This document shows positions 11,421 to 21,895 of a stretch of DNA of 64,000 nt, piece by piece. Under the pieces are notes generated by a model. That model was given only the letters and a program-made list of their open reading frames with translations, searched no databases and was not told the origin of the DNA. The stretch covers positions 1 through 64,000 of the forward strand of contig VTPC01090682.1 in NCBI GenBank assembly GCA_011009095.1, in the 5' to 3' direction. The number at the start of each line of letters is the position of its first letter. Position 1 is the first letter of the stretch. This DNA comes from Ignelater luminosus. Its lineage: Eukaryota > Arthropoda > Insecta > Coleoptera > Elateridae. Made by a program: the position numbers and the translations under genes.

Positions 11421-14400
11421 TTAATCGTGCCGCGTTTAACCCAAATTTATAAAGGACCGCATTCAGTAGGAACGACCTCGGAGTGTGTACTCTATACGAA
11501 GTACACAAATCTTACACCTTTCATCTTAGGGTTTCTACTTAGGGAAATTAAAAGTGAATTGGGCGGAGGACTAGCAGAAGATTACTTGAGGGAAGTGATA
11601 ACGAGTTTTTTTCCTTTCCTTTTTTACCTTAATAAGTCATCGGAAGTTGATAGTTGAGTATACGTAAATTCTAGGGGTTGGTACGACCTGAGAGTAAAAT
11701 CGTAGCAGTGAAGAACACCACGTTATGTCACGCGAGTTGTGTGTTTTATAGCGCATCGTTCAAACTACCCCTATCTGACACGATAAAATCAGCTACAATG
11801 CCTAAGTAAAAGGGTAGCGTGCCGCTGCAATGCAATTAGTACGACAGATATACATAACTTCCTCTGTCTGACTTCGTTTTAACTTATTGTTTTTGCGATA
11901 AAACCTCCTGCCTTCAAAATAAATACGACAACTAGCACGGTTTATTTAATATGTTGAAAACATGGAAAAATTTTAATTTGCATAGTGGTTGTTAGTGCGT
12001 ATGTTACGGTTTATCGTTTTAGGAAAATAGATAGTATCGGGGGTCGATTTGGGAAATTGGGTGTCTATAATAGATACCAATAATAGATTTCTTCTGTAGT
12101 TGAATTAAAATGGTTCCTTCCTATCAACTAATAATTTCCTAAAAGAATTGATTTGTTAGGATTTTAATATTCTTTCAACAAGGATATTTTAAAAAACACA
12201 TTTCTTTTATTGTCTTCCTATAGTACTCATTACTGAAACAATACATGAATTATCAACACAAAGGCATATACTACGTTTTGTCTTTCGTGAGACACACGAT
12301 ATAACAGTAGCTATTTGGTGACTCAGCAATATTTCCTTTTAATTGGTATATTTAAAATTGAAGGAATTTAAAATTTAAATTCTTAGAAAAGCTGCAAAAG
12401 ACGTCAAAAACATTTTAATACCTCAAGTCGGTTTATTTAATTTTTATCGACAAATCCTATTATGCAATAATAGGTAGTACTACCTAATTAAAATTACAAA
12501 TCGTTTTTCAGTCAAAAGCGCTATTAATAGTAAATCATTCAGGAATTTTAATAAGAAAGGCTATAACCATAGAAAATCGTAAAATCAAATATAATAATGA
12601 TGCTTGTCATCCTTTACGGTCCAGGAGTTGCATAGAATTTGAAGGTTGTATAAAACAAGCGAGTTTTTTCAAGTTGTAAATCACATTATTAGCATGAATT
12701 TCATTCTTTGAGCTTTAAAGGATGTTTTTATTCGTGTTTTGAGAAAGTGAATATGTACAACTCATAAAGTTCATTTCCTCATATTCTTTGTAAAGGTAGG
12801 ACAAATATTCTCACGGCAAGATTGTATAGCGTCTTTCATTTAAAATATCTGACAGAGAATTAAACCTTAAGTGCTATTAATGTCTTCGGTTGCAATTTCT
12901 ATGATCGAAGATGTATTTTATGGAAAAATACAAAGTAAATAAAAATTTAATTCAGTCTTGGAATGCAAACAGAATTGTATGCATACCGTATAATTGAAAA
13001 TTCATCCAGGAACTAATTCATGTTTATAATGCATGTGGCTTTTAAATATTCAACAGTAAAAGCAACACCATCCACATATTTAATTTCCATTCTCAGTACT
13101 GTACTTATAAACAATAATGATTAAATAAATAAGTAAATATGATATGAATTTAATATCATTTTGGTGCTAAATTTAGCTGCATCAAAAGTAGATGGGTACT
13201 AGCTTTTCAGCATTATTTTATTAAAACATCCATTAGGAGAATGACGCATGGTTATTACATTACCTATATTTGAAAATAACACAACAATCAAAATAAAAAC
13301 ACATCAATACATGCTTTCCACACTTTCAATATCCCTATTATTATACAAATCTAGACAGAAAAAATTTTTTTATAGTACCTCGTAAAACACTTTAAACTGT
13401 AATAAAAATTTTTATCAAAGCAATCTTATAATATTGTTTAAGGAACAAAGGAGAAATGTAATTAATGTATTCAACTTTATAAGTAAATAATTTTTTATAG
13501 TTTATCTACTACATGGGTAGATTTGAATTTTATCCACAATTAAATGTGAATGACAAGGTAGGTTATGATCAACCATTAGATATTGTCCAAAATAACGGAA
13601 ATATTTAGGTGTAATGGAGTTTTAATGACAAAAAATTTAGAAAATTTCAACAATTATTATATCCTCTTACATCATATTTCTTCCTTTATGTTGTAATTAC
13701 GCTTTAAAAAAAGAATTTAAGATGTAGATATGAAGAATTTATGTACATGTGTGTGCATATACGTGAGTAGGAAGGAATTAGAAATCTTGCATTCCTTTTT
13801 TTAGATCAAATATATAGATACGACAGGAGTAAACGCATGTTTAGAAAACAAAAAGGACCAATACTATATTCAGCGAAGCATACATATATTGCTGTGGATA
13901 GTAATCTTCCAAGAAACTATGCATTTACTTCTAGTTGCATTTTATTAAATTGACTAGACAGTATAAAAACGTATATAAGGTTTATTATCAAAAGTTAGAT
14001 ATTGAGAATCAAAAACGACCTCACTGGTGCCAGACAAAAGAATTCATTATGGACTACTGTGGTGTGATTTCTTTCAAAGTGTTTATTCAAATGTCCACCT
14101 TAAGTAGAAAAATGAAATGGAATCGTCTAAGCAAGTCTTTGAGGAACAATATTTGTCTTGGACGATGATAACTGACATGAAAATAGCTCATATCTTGCAA
14201 AAAATCATCTTCTATTCACTGTTTTAAAAGAAAACAAGTAAAAGTATCACCGCATTGTTTATTTCATTTTAATCACGTTTGCTTTCATAATTCTTTTAAT
14301 TTTAATTAGAAAAATCGAGAAATTACCATTCAAGGTAACTTTAGTCTAGTTTGGCCAAATAATAGCAAAGCATGGGTTTTTGAATATCATGTCTTACATC

Positions 14401-14690
14401 TATCTCTTGCATCCAATGAGTTGTTCCTCATACTGTATAAAGATCCCACGCTTTCCATTTCACTACAGGATAGAAGAAGTTCAGTTGATAACAAGTGATT
14501 CAAAACGAATTTCATTAACGTAGGCCAGAGAAAAACACTACATTTGTCTGAAAACTGACAGAATTATATAGCAACTGTTAGTGGCTTTTAGTGGGTTTCG
14601 ACATTGCCAAAATCGTTGGAATCGGTCATGGTGATCACCAGAGGATCATAATTTCTGAGGCTCATTAGTAGTGCATACTTTTTTAACAGC
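11421..14690. other. strongly AT-rich non-coding DNA
   Basis: Very AT-rich. The short open frame at 11427-11657 shows no domain. From 12000 to 14300 I see only A/T-rich runs and no motif that I can name. Confidence 0.5.
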
Positions 14691-14694
14691 CAAC

Positions 14695-15440
14695 TTAAAT
14701 AAGATGAGATATATGGCCATCATCTTCACTCAAATATAATCTCATTCCATTTTTGAAGCACTTGAAAACATCTTCAAGCATATCTTTATATCTTCAATTT
14801 TGCTCAATATTCGTTCTCTAGTCTTCCATATCACCAACAGGAGTATAAAGTATTGAATTTTTAATGTATAGCCTCAGAAACAAATCGCACGGTGTTAGAC
14901 TATTTTATTACTTTATCGCTCTAACTGTGAAATGAAGTTATTGCTGCCCAGACTTCAATTGTCTAATGATACAAAGGAGCTTCAATGAAATAATGTGGAT
15001 TTACATTACCCCACATTCTCATGTTTTCAGAGTTAACATAGCCGGGAATGCTTTGTCATTATTCCCAAGGTTATCAGAAAATCACTGGCAAAACTGTTGC
15101 CTTTGGGACCGATCATTGAGATGTATCTCATTGGAAAGCTTGTAGACCATACAGGTGACGATTTAGATCTGGTTTTAAAATGCGGGTGACAAGTACAATA
15201 AGATTCAACTGTGTTGTAAATGACGGATTGATGTATGCAGCTGTTCCTACATTACACTTCCAGTTTCTCTGAATAGATCAACGATGCGATGAACAGTTCT
15301 ACTAAAAGTATCCAAATGAACTTCGACTTTGGGAAATTTTTCTTTGATATTGTATAGAATAAACCCACTGGCCATTGAGTTTTTATCTCCTAACACTTAC
15401 CATTTCTGATGATCAAGAAATCAATAAACTGGCAGGTGTA
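14695..15440 (-). pseudogene. decayed Tc1/mariner-superfamily (IS630-like) transposase
   Basis: Remains of a cut-and-paste transposase read on the minus strand, recognised in pieces that keep the family order. KFPKVEVHLDTFSRTVHRIV followed by DLFRETGSV (about 15350-15260) matches the helix-turn-helix ending in LRETGSV. DRSQRQQFCQ and FSDNLGNNDKAFPA (about 15110-15040) match the segment before the catalytic core. NMRMWGNVNPHYFIEAPLYH and TIEVWAAITSFH (about 15035-14930) match the WxxENPH...VWCAI block. After a large gap, LTPCDLFLRLYIKN (about 14905-14860) matches LTPLDFFLWGYLKS, and VFKCFKNGMRLYLSEDDGHI (about 14770-14710) matches the C-terminus. About 90 residues with the second acidic catalytic site are missing, and stops and frame changes are several. 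No terminal repeats were found. It belongs to the insect family often seen with an LNPLDFFLWG motif, distinct from the true mariners here. Confidence 0.72.
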
Positions 15441-18140
15441 ATTTGACACTAATCAGAAAGCGACGACTTCAATCTCAGACATGCCTTTATGGTCTCTTTG
15501 GATGATTAAATGATATTTCTTTTGCAATGCCGATGCTATTAATCAGTTTTGTAGAAACTTTTAGATAAAAGTAATGATATGACAATTTCAACTCTAACAC
15601 ACAAACCGGCAACAAGCCTAAAACAGTGTTTGAACCAGAGCCTCCACCGACGTTAGATAAGATCTTCAGTTACGCAAGAAGCACAAAATTTATTTAGGGT
15701 CACTGGATTTAAAAAGATTTGGTCGTTATAAATTTACTGAGTCTTACCTTGTTGAGTGTTCGTTGTGGTCTTTGATAATGCAAAATAATCTTCAAAATAA
15801 AGCGCTTAATTCTCTTGGTAATGGTACCTCTTCTTGGTAATTTATTTTTGGACAATTCTGTCGACATTTATATTTAGATTTTGGCGATTTTAATCCAACC
15901 GAGTCAAAAAAACGTAAAATTGGATTGGAGCATATTCTAAGATTTATAAGATTATTATATTGTGTGTAGATCTTCTGTTCAATTCTTCTTAGATTTTGAT
16001 AAAGAGGCCTGTATCGACGATCAAATCATTTCAGTTTTGATTTTTTCTTCTTTAAGAAAATAAATTCTATTTTTGTAATATGCAAATCTCAGTCTTGGTC
16101 TCGAATAAAATTCATTTTATATTAAAAGATTTCTAAGTCCTGAGCGTGCTTGGGGTCCCACAGGGTATTTTTTAATTCCTCTCTTATTAAATATTTTTAT
16201 AATATGATTTGTAAATGTGTTATATGCGGAGAAAAAACTTATTTTATTAGTGCTTTACAGCATTTCAATACATCCCTCTAAATGCCGTATATACAATCTA
16301 AATTGAACATTATTGGTCTACTTACAATAAATTTAAAATAAACTTTCTATTAATCCAAGAAAACAGCATGTTGTTCGAAAAAAGTAGAATTCGGCATCGT
16401 TGTCATTATTAATTCAAGAATTACTTTTCTTTTCTGAACTAAATTTAGATAACGCACGTAACAAGGTAATTTACAAAGACAAACAAAAATAATTCAATAA
16501 AGTAGTAACCCACGAAAATAGTTTCTATATTTATTCTAGTGATTTATTTAGGTTTGTTTGGTGTCCTTTAAATCTTCATTCTACTGCACTGCATAAGATT
16601 GTTACCGTAAACAAAAGTGGAAATTAAAATACATTTTATACCTAGTATGTGTTGATTTAATTTTTGAACAAAATCTTGATAACAATAAATTTACTGTATC
16701 TCAAAAGTACGATTTTGTGCTAAAACGGAATTCAGAATAATATGGGAGCGGGAAAAGATAATATTCGGTGTAAAGGTAGACAACAAACCAATGATAATGA
16801 TAAATGGCGCGAATGGAAAGCAAATTTGTTAAAAAGGAAAATAAATGACAAATTACTATGGAAGCAACGAAAACAAATAATCAAAGTGAAAAATTGCCAG
16901 ATTAACAAAAAGAAAAAAGCGTTAGGAAGATTTAAAATTATATACACAGCGGCATTTTTAAATGGGTAAAAGTAGTAAAAGCACTTTGGTGATAAGTTAT
17001 AATAAAAAAGGTAAACATTTTTTTCTCCATCTTTTTCCCTACACTTCTGACGTTTATTTAGGGTTTATTTATTTTTGTTTTTCAGGTCAGTGTATTAAAA
17101 TGTGTCTAGATATTACAAGAACGAGACTTTATTTAAAAGACTCTTAATTTTGTCATTTAGAAATCACAAACTTAACAATTTCACATCGTTTTGCACCAAA
17201 TTGAATTAAAACAAAGTAAATCAGTTACAGAGAACAAATGACAATTAGGTAGTTACAGAATGGAATCAGCAAAATTCCTGTTTTGACACAATTTCTCATT
17301 TAGTCCATTTAAAAATTCTGAAACTTTCGTGAACGGTTTTTTTTATTTATAATGCAACGAATAAAATTAGGTTACATAAATTTTAATGGGATTCCTTTTA
17401 TTTGTAATTAAAAATAATTTCAGGAAGCCAACAAATATCAAATTTGGTTAGTTCTGTTTATTTTGCTGTAAGTAAATTAAACTTATTCTTGGTTGTATGT
17501 AACAAAACAATGGAATAATTTAGAAATGTGGTTGTTATATAATTCCGTATTTTAGTCCGCAAATTATCTTTCAGATTCAATTTCGTAAGTTTACCCTATT
17601 TACTTGTAGTTTAATTATTTCAGCAAATACATGTAATTATTTCAAGAAAAAAAATGTAGATTTGGGTCAAAAGAGGCACGTTCTAAATGTCCTCCAAATT
17701 CAAACCAAGTACAAGAATAGGGTAATACATACAACCCCAAACAGACGAGTTAGTTTCGAATTTGAATTAATTAATTTCCAAACTTCCCAAACTATCCTCA
17801 TTATAAGTAATTGTTATGTTTGGGGGGATTCTAGAATACGTAGAGCATTTGAAAGTGAAATCAGAGTTTTCGAAAACTCACCAGCCAGGGTGAAGGAAGC
17901 CACGTTGGTCACGACACTCCCGTGTCGATCCCGGGCCAGAAACGAATTCACTTTTCATTCACAGTCACTTCAACACATAGTCACTACAGGCTGCCACAGA
18001 AGCAAAATCTGCAGTGCGTCCACTGATTTTGCACCCCCTTCAAAACAATCAAACTGAAGAACTGTCTCGTAAGTTAAAAAAATTATGACGATCTCCAATA
18101 AAGTTCGTGACAGTTTGCGATTTGTTTAACGGCAGGTCGT
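15441..18140. other. non-coding, nothing recognised
   Basis: AT-rich up to about 17650. A 131-codon open frame at 17662-18057 (+) has no domain that I recognise; its second half is open mainly because the local DNA is less AT-rich. GC content rises from about 17880 toward the island at 18183. Confidence 0.45.
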
Positions 18141-18151
18141 GTTAACGAGCA

Positions 18152-18182
18152 ATGTTTATGTTTACTATATGTTTATGTTTAC
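18152..18182 (+). promoter_or_regulatory. direct repeat of forkhead-like motif
   Basis: Two identical 14-mers ATGTTTATGTTTAC (18152-18165 and 18169-18182) separated by TAT. Each ends in TGTTTAC-like sequence, the consensus core bound by forkhead (FOX) transcription factors. The pair directly abuts a CpG-rich island. A role as a regulatory site is inference from motif and position only. Confidence 0.35.
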
Positions 18183-18420
18183 GGGGAGTCGCAAGACCGC
18201 TCCTACGGACAACTCGAGGCGCACTGTCTGCTTTCCGTGCAGCAGGAGAGCGTGAGGTTCTGCTAGCGCTGGCGCCCATCCGGTCGATGCGTCGCCCCCC
18301 GTTATCCTGCGCCCACGGCAGCGCCCCCGGTGGCGTACGCCTGCAACTACCAACTTAAAGCAGTAGCGTCGCGGCGCAGCCGAATGCCTACATCCGCAAC
18401 AACCGACGTCGCTTACCCAT
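18183..18420. other. CpG-rich island
   Basis: About 240 bp of clearly GC-rich, CpG-rich sequence in a strongly AT-rich window, the sharpest composition change seen here. Open frames on both strands (18152-18358 +, 18165-18518 -) follow from the lack of AT-rich stops and show no known domain. Plausible readings are a promoter with a 5' exon, an enhancer, or DNA of foreign origin. No splice-site chain or downstream exon could be tied to it. Confidence 0.5.
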
Positions 18421-19490
18421 CTGTGACATGTATAATGCAAAAGAATAAAACATTCATTTAAATAATTAAAAAGCACACAGCAGGTAAACGAACTGGGTTG
18501 ATTCGCAGATGTTAGCACAAAGATGTATAAGATAGCGGCTGCAAACTTTCAAACTTTGCATGCAAATTGAAACCTCATCCCCGACACAACGACGACGTAC
18601 AACTCTGAAATATGAAATTAAAACAAGTTAACTAAAACAGTCGCAAGTTTTATCCTGGATTGGCATGCTTGCAACAAATTAATTGGTTTGTAGGCTCCAT
18701 CAACGCCGAGTACTTCATTATGAGTTACTAACTTTGTTTTTATTTCTTACATTTTTTGGTAACTCCTTGAAAGAAAAACAATTCCAACTTTCCTAGAATT
18801 TAAACGTTCAATTTACTTTTGAATATAAAGACGCGGTTGCAGCCTTTAACTGTTTTAAAGTACGCAATTAAAAATTCTACTGCTCGAATATCAAAACTCC
18901 GTAACGGAAACTTTCACGCGGAACTCCAAAACCCAATATAAACAAAAAAAATGTAAAAAGTGGAAGCTTTGTTTCCACTTTGTTTGGTGAAGCGGGAAAT
19001 TCTCAAGTGCGTTAACATTTTTAGTTAAATTGTCTGTTTTATATAATAATTAATGTAGTTATACAAATAGATCGATAATCCCAAACACAAACATGTCTAA
19101 TATTTAAGCGATTAATTAAGGATGTGTAAGCTGCCAAGTATCCGTTTTTAGTTATAAAGTTATTGGTGAATTACAAGAAGATTAGTTTTCAATTTAATCT
19201 GAAAATATTTGAACGAAGAGGAAGGAAACGCCTACAACCTTGTAAATAATAAACGTATTGATTGTTACAAGCAAATTAAGGCTTCTAAAGTCTACAATGG
19301 AAAATCTAGTGAAGACGTTACTTATTAATCAAAAAATTTAAATTAAGAAGGTTTCATTAACAGAGAAAAACAAAAATGAAAGTAAGTAGTATCAAAAAAC
19401 TTATCGTCATATCTAGTGGTCTATCTAACCGACATACATTATTTTTGGTGCAATACTGTGCAACAAACTAAATATCCTTCTCATTTTTCA
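18421..19490. other. non-coding, nothing recognised
   Basis: AT-rich DNA between the CpG island and the ribozyme tandem. No gene or repeat recognised. Confidence 0.5.
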
Positions 19491-19556
19491 TAAATAAAGG
19501 AAAAAACATCCAAAAGATGCATATTGTCTTCCCACAAATAAAAATAAAAATTCGTG

Positions 19557-19639
19557 CAAGCATTGACTAACATATTTCCAGACGATCGTTTCGTGCTTGT
19601 TTGGACTCATCAGTGGAGGATAATGAGAGTCAATGCTTG
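19557..19639 (-). ncRNA. hammerhead ribozyme, downstream copy of the tandem
   Basis: Read on the minus strand: canonical CTGATGA (19613-19607), helix II GTCC and GCAC around loop AAACAA, CGAAAC (19593-19588), short helix III closed by GATC, and GTC at 19583-19581, with predicted cleavage after 19581. Helix I has a perfect 11-bp outer stem (CAAGCATTGAC at 19557-19567 with GTCAATGCTTG at 19629-19639) and a 4-bp inner stem around an internal loop. Helix II carries one mismatch (C opposite C), which should weaken it. The core itself is intact. Confidence 0.85.
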
Positions 19640-19887
19640 CCCGCTTTATACTGGTTATATGCTAAACAAGTATAACATTAACAGCATGAAAATATTAAGG
19701 CGCCATCTAATAGCAACACCTAAAATAGCACGGCTGACCCGACACGTCGATTCGTTCAATAAAAATATTTGCAAACAGGAAACAAAGTTGTGCTCAACTT
19801 ATAGTGGGAATTATATGATCATAACTAAAGAAAAAAACATCCAAAACATGCATATTGTCTTCGCACAAATAAAAATAAAAATTTGGG

Positions 19888-19967
19888 CAAGCATTGACTA
19901 ACATACCTGCAGACGATCGTTTCGTCCTTATTTGGACTCATCAGTGGAAGATAATGTACAATGTATG
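19888..19967 (-). ncRNA. hammerhead ribozyme, upstream copy of the tandem
   Basis: Read on the minus strand: CTGATGA (19944-19938), perfect 4-bp helix II GTCC with GGAC around loop AAATAA, CGAAAC (19924-19919), short helix III closed by GATC, and GTC at 19914-19912, with predicted cleavage after 19912. The 3' arm of helix I (19888-19911) is conserved, but the 5' arm has diverged (CAATGTATG in place of CAATGCTTG on the plus strand), so the outer stem is weaker than in the other two copies. The catalytic core is fully canonical. Confidence 0.85.
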
Positions 19968-21240
19968 TGTGTTTTACTAAATATTGCAAAATGGAAAGAG
20001 AAAACCTGCAAAGTGGTACAGTAATTAGGTATCGGGCATCTGTTCTTCAAACCACGCTTCCAACAAAGGTTAACTATCTAGCAAGAGTAATATTCTACAT
20101 CTATTAAATTAGAATCTTAATATTAATTGATACAAAATACTTCGAGGCTTAGAATCGTAAAGTTCATTGCTGTATTAAACAATTACGTAAGAGAAATTGT
20201 TTTTGACAAAGGAAAAAATTGAAACTTGAATTAGTTTGATGATAAAAAATGCGCAGACGTGGGTTTTTGCAGAACCACGACACTATCTGTAGCTTGAAAA
20301 CTATCTAGATTTGGATTAAATACAGTTTATGCATTTTAGACAAAGTTTTTGGTGTAAAGTACATTTTTGGCATGACTCATATGCATTCTTGATGAAAATC
20401 CGGACCAAGAACCGATCTAAATTCAAAGACGAAGCAAAGCCAGATCAAAACATTTCCCAGACATGGTTAAGTAGATTTTTAACTTTGTTTTAGACGACCA
20501 GCTTACACAAGACATTTAAAAGCGGTCATTTTCTTTGACTAATTTTAAGAGCAGTATTTTCAAGTCAACTTTTTTATAGAAGAATATTCCCAAATAATTT
20601 CATGGGATTGCTAGAGGATGAAGTTAACTGGATAAAGATTTTTCACAACAAACAAACCTCGTCTAACCAGCTGATCTACTTTACCTAACAGAACGTTCTT
20701 TTATTGAAACTAGTCAAGTTGTTGTTTTTAATATTGAATCTACTGTTATAAATTAAGTACTTATTGGTGTTAAATCAGATACCATGTTCTGTTAGAGGTA
20801 GACTGATGTCAAGATTTACAAGAAAAGCCACGTCATCTGCTGTCATTTAAATTGCAGGCATCTGTTACAGATCTATCGAAACTGCCCTCTTTACTGCTTT
20901 TTACTTTACAAAATTAGTTAAGTTTTATGACCATATTGGAATTGTTTGTAGTATAGTACTTGCTGTTTTGAAGCATGCAAGTCTTTGCCTTGCTTGGGTC
21001 ACAAGACCAACGTAACATCGGTCTCACAATGACAATATAAAGCCACGAGTTACCGTTTTACTACGTTAAGGCCCTCCCACAGGCCTGTCAAAGTTTTTTC
21101 AGTAATAGACTTCATGTATTTTTCTTATCATATTATTACATTGCACGACATATAGTCAGAAGAGAACTTTGGAATAAGACCATTTGTGAAATTTACTAGA
21201 CAGAGGTGATTTTCACGCCACTTTTCAGCTTCAAATAACT
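19968..21240. other. non-coding, nothing recognised
   Basis: AT-rich DNA between two repeat blocks. I looked for a Penelope-type RT next to the ribozymes and found none. No gene recognised. Confidence 0.5.
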
Positions 21241-21895
21241 AATAGTTATTTATATAACAAGAATGTAAGGTGAAGCTTTTTGAGCGAGTAGGAAGTTTAT
21301 GGTATTTGCTGTCGCCCATGCCGTAAATCCTACGAGATCAAAAATGATACTTTACAATCGAGTTGAATACAATATTTTTTGTACGACCGTATTTTAAGGA
21401 AAATAGAAAGGAAAAACTTTTGACGGCAGATTAAAAGATGAAATTGGCCAGGATCGTAAATACGTATAATGAAGTCATTATGCCATCGATACAGCTTTGT
21501 AACATTGATATGTCAAATTGATTGCAAAATTTTATAATTTTCAACGAGTTGAAAAGTACCAACGGTTGTGCAAAATAGTTATTTATATAACAAGAGTGTA
21601 AAGTGAAGCTTTCGAACGAGCACCAGCGTGTACCATAAACCCTCGCGTTCAAAAAAGATACTTACACTCGAGTTACATGCAATATTTTTTGCACCGCCGT
21701 ATTTTAGAGGAAATAATTTGACTGCAGATTAAAAAGTGAAGTTGGCCAAGATCGTGAGTGCGTATTATGAATTCATTATAACATCAATGCGTCAAATTTA
21801 TTGCAAATGTTTATAATTGTCAACTTTTGACATTGGCAACGAATTGTAAAGCGTCAACTTTACAGGCGGTCGTGCAAAGAAGTATTTATAGATTT
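21241..21895. repeat. two-copy tandem repeat, period about 333 bp
   Basis: AATAGTTATTTATATAACAA at 21241 recurs at 21574, and the following about 320 bp align along their length (for example GTGAAGCTTT, CGAGTT, CAATATTTTTTG, CGTATTTT, CAGATTAAAA, TTGGCCA, GATCGT). A third copy seems to begin near 21883 (TATTTATA) and then stops. The unit has no coding frame and no hammerhead core (no CTGATGA on either strand). It has inverted repeats: a hairpin near its start and a TTTGCACxxCCG ... CGGTCGTGCAAA pair near its end. It could be a diverged satellite fragment or two MITE-like units in tandem. Confidence 0.75.
21594..21669. repeat. imperfect hairpin within the tandem unit
   Basis: GAGTGTAAAGTGAAGCTTT (from 21594) pairs imperfectly with the reverse complement of the sequence ending TTACACTCG (to 21669), arms of about 28 nt around a loop near 21622-21640. 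The same arms, more diverged, occur in the first unit (GAATGTAAGGTG and ACTTTACAATCG). Confidence 0.55.

Larger units (their letters stand above)
19491..19967 (-). mobile_element. retrozyme-like tandem: one monomer between two hammerheads
   Basis: A direct repeat in which 19491-19639 recurs, diverged, as about 19822-19967. Each copy holds a minus-strand hammerhead ribozyme (19557-19639 and 19888-19967). The two predicted cleavage sites (19580/19581 and 19911/19912) lie exactly 331 nt apart, so a minus-strand transcript would release a 331-nt RNA. The repeated part also includes the flank from AACATCCAAAA to AAATAAAAATAAAAAT. No protein is coded. Metazoan retrozymes and the pseudo-LTRs of Penelope-like elements have this plan, with short tandem units each carrying a type I hammerhead. 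No Penelope RT or GIY-YIG domain is visible nearby, so a non-autonomous retrozyme is the better reading. The related insert at 8007-8155 shows that the family is dispersed. Confidence 0.83.

Noticed and set aside
17662-18057. 131-codon open frame on the plus strand
   Set aside because: No recognisable domain, no supported splice context, and its later half is open because local GC rises.
18165-18518. Open frames on both strands across the CpG island
   Set aside because: Lack of stops follows from high GC. The two strands are open equally and no family is recognised.
19554-19901. 115-codon open frame on the plus strand
   Set aside because: It runs through the two hammerhead regions and the repeated flank in antisense. 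It has no domain, and the ribozyme structure explains the sequence better.
19968-21240. Possible Penelope-type RT next to the ribozyme tandem
   Set aside because: No RT boxes or GIY-YIG motif on either strand, so the tandem is treated as non-autonomous.
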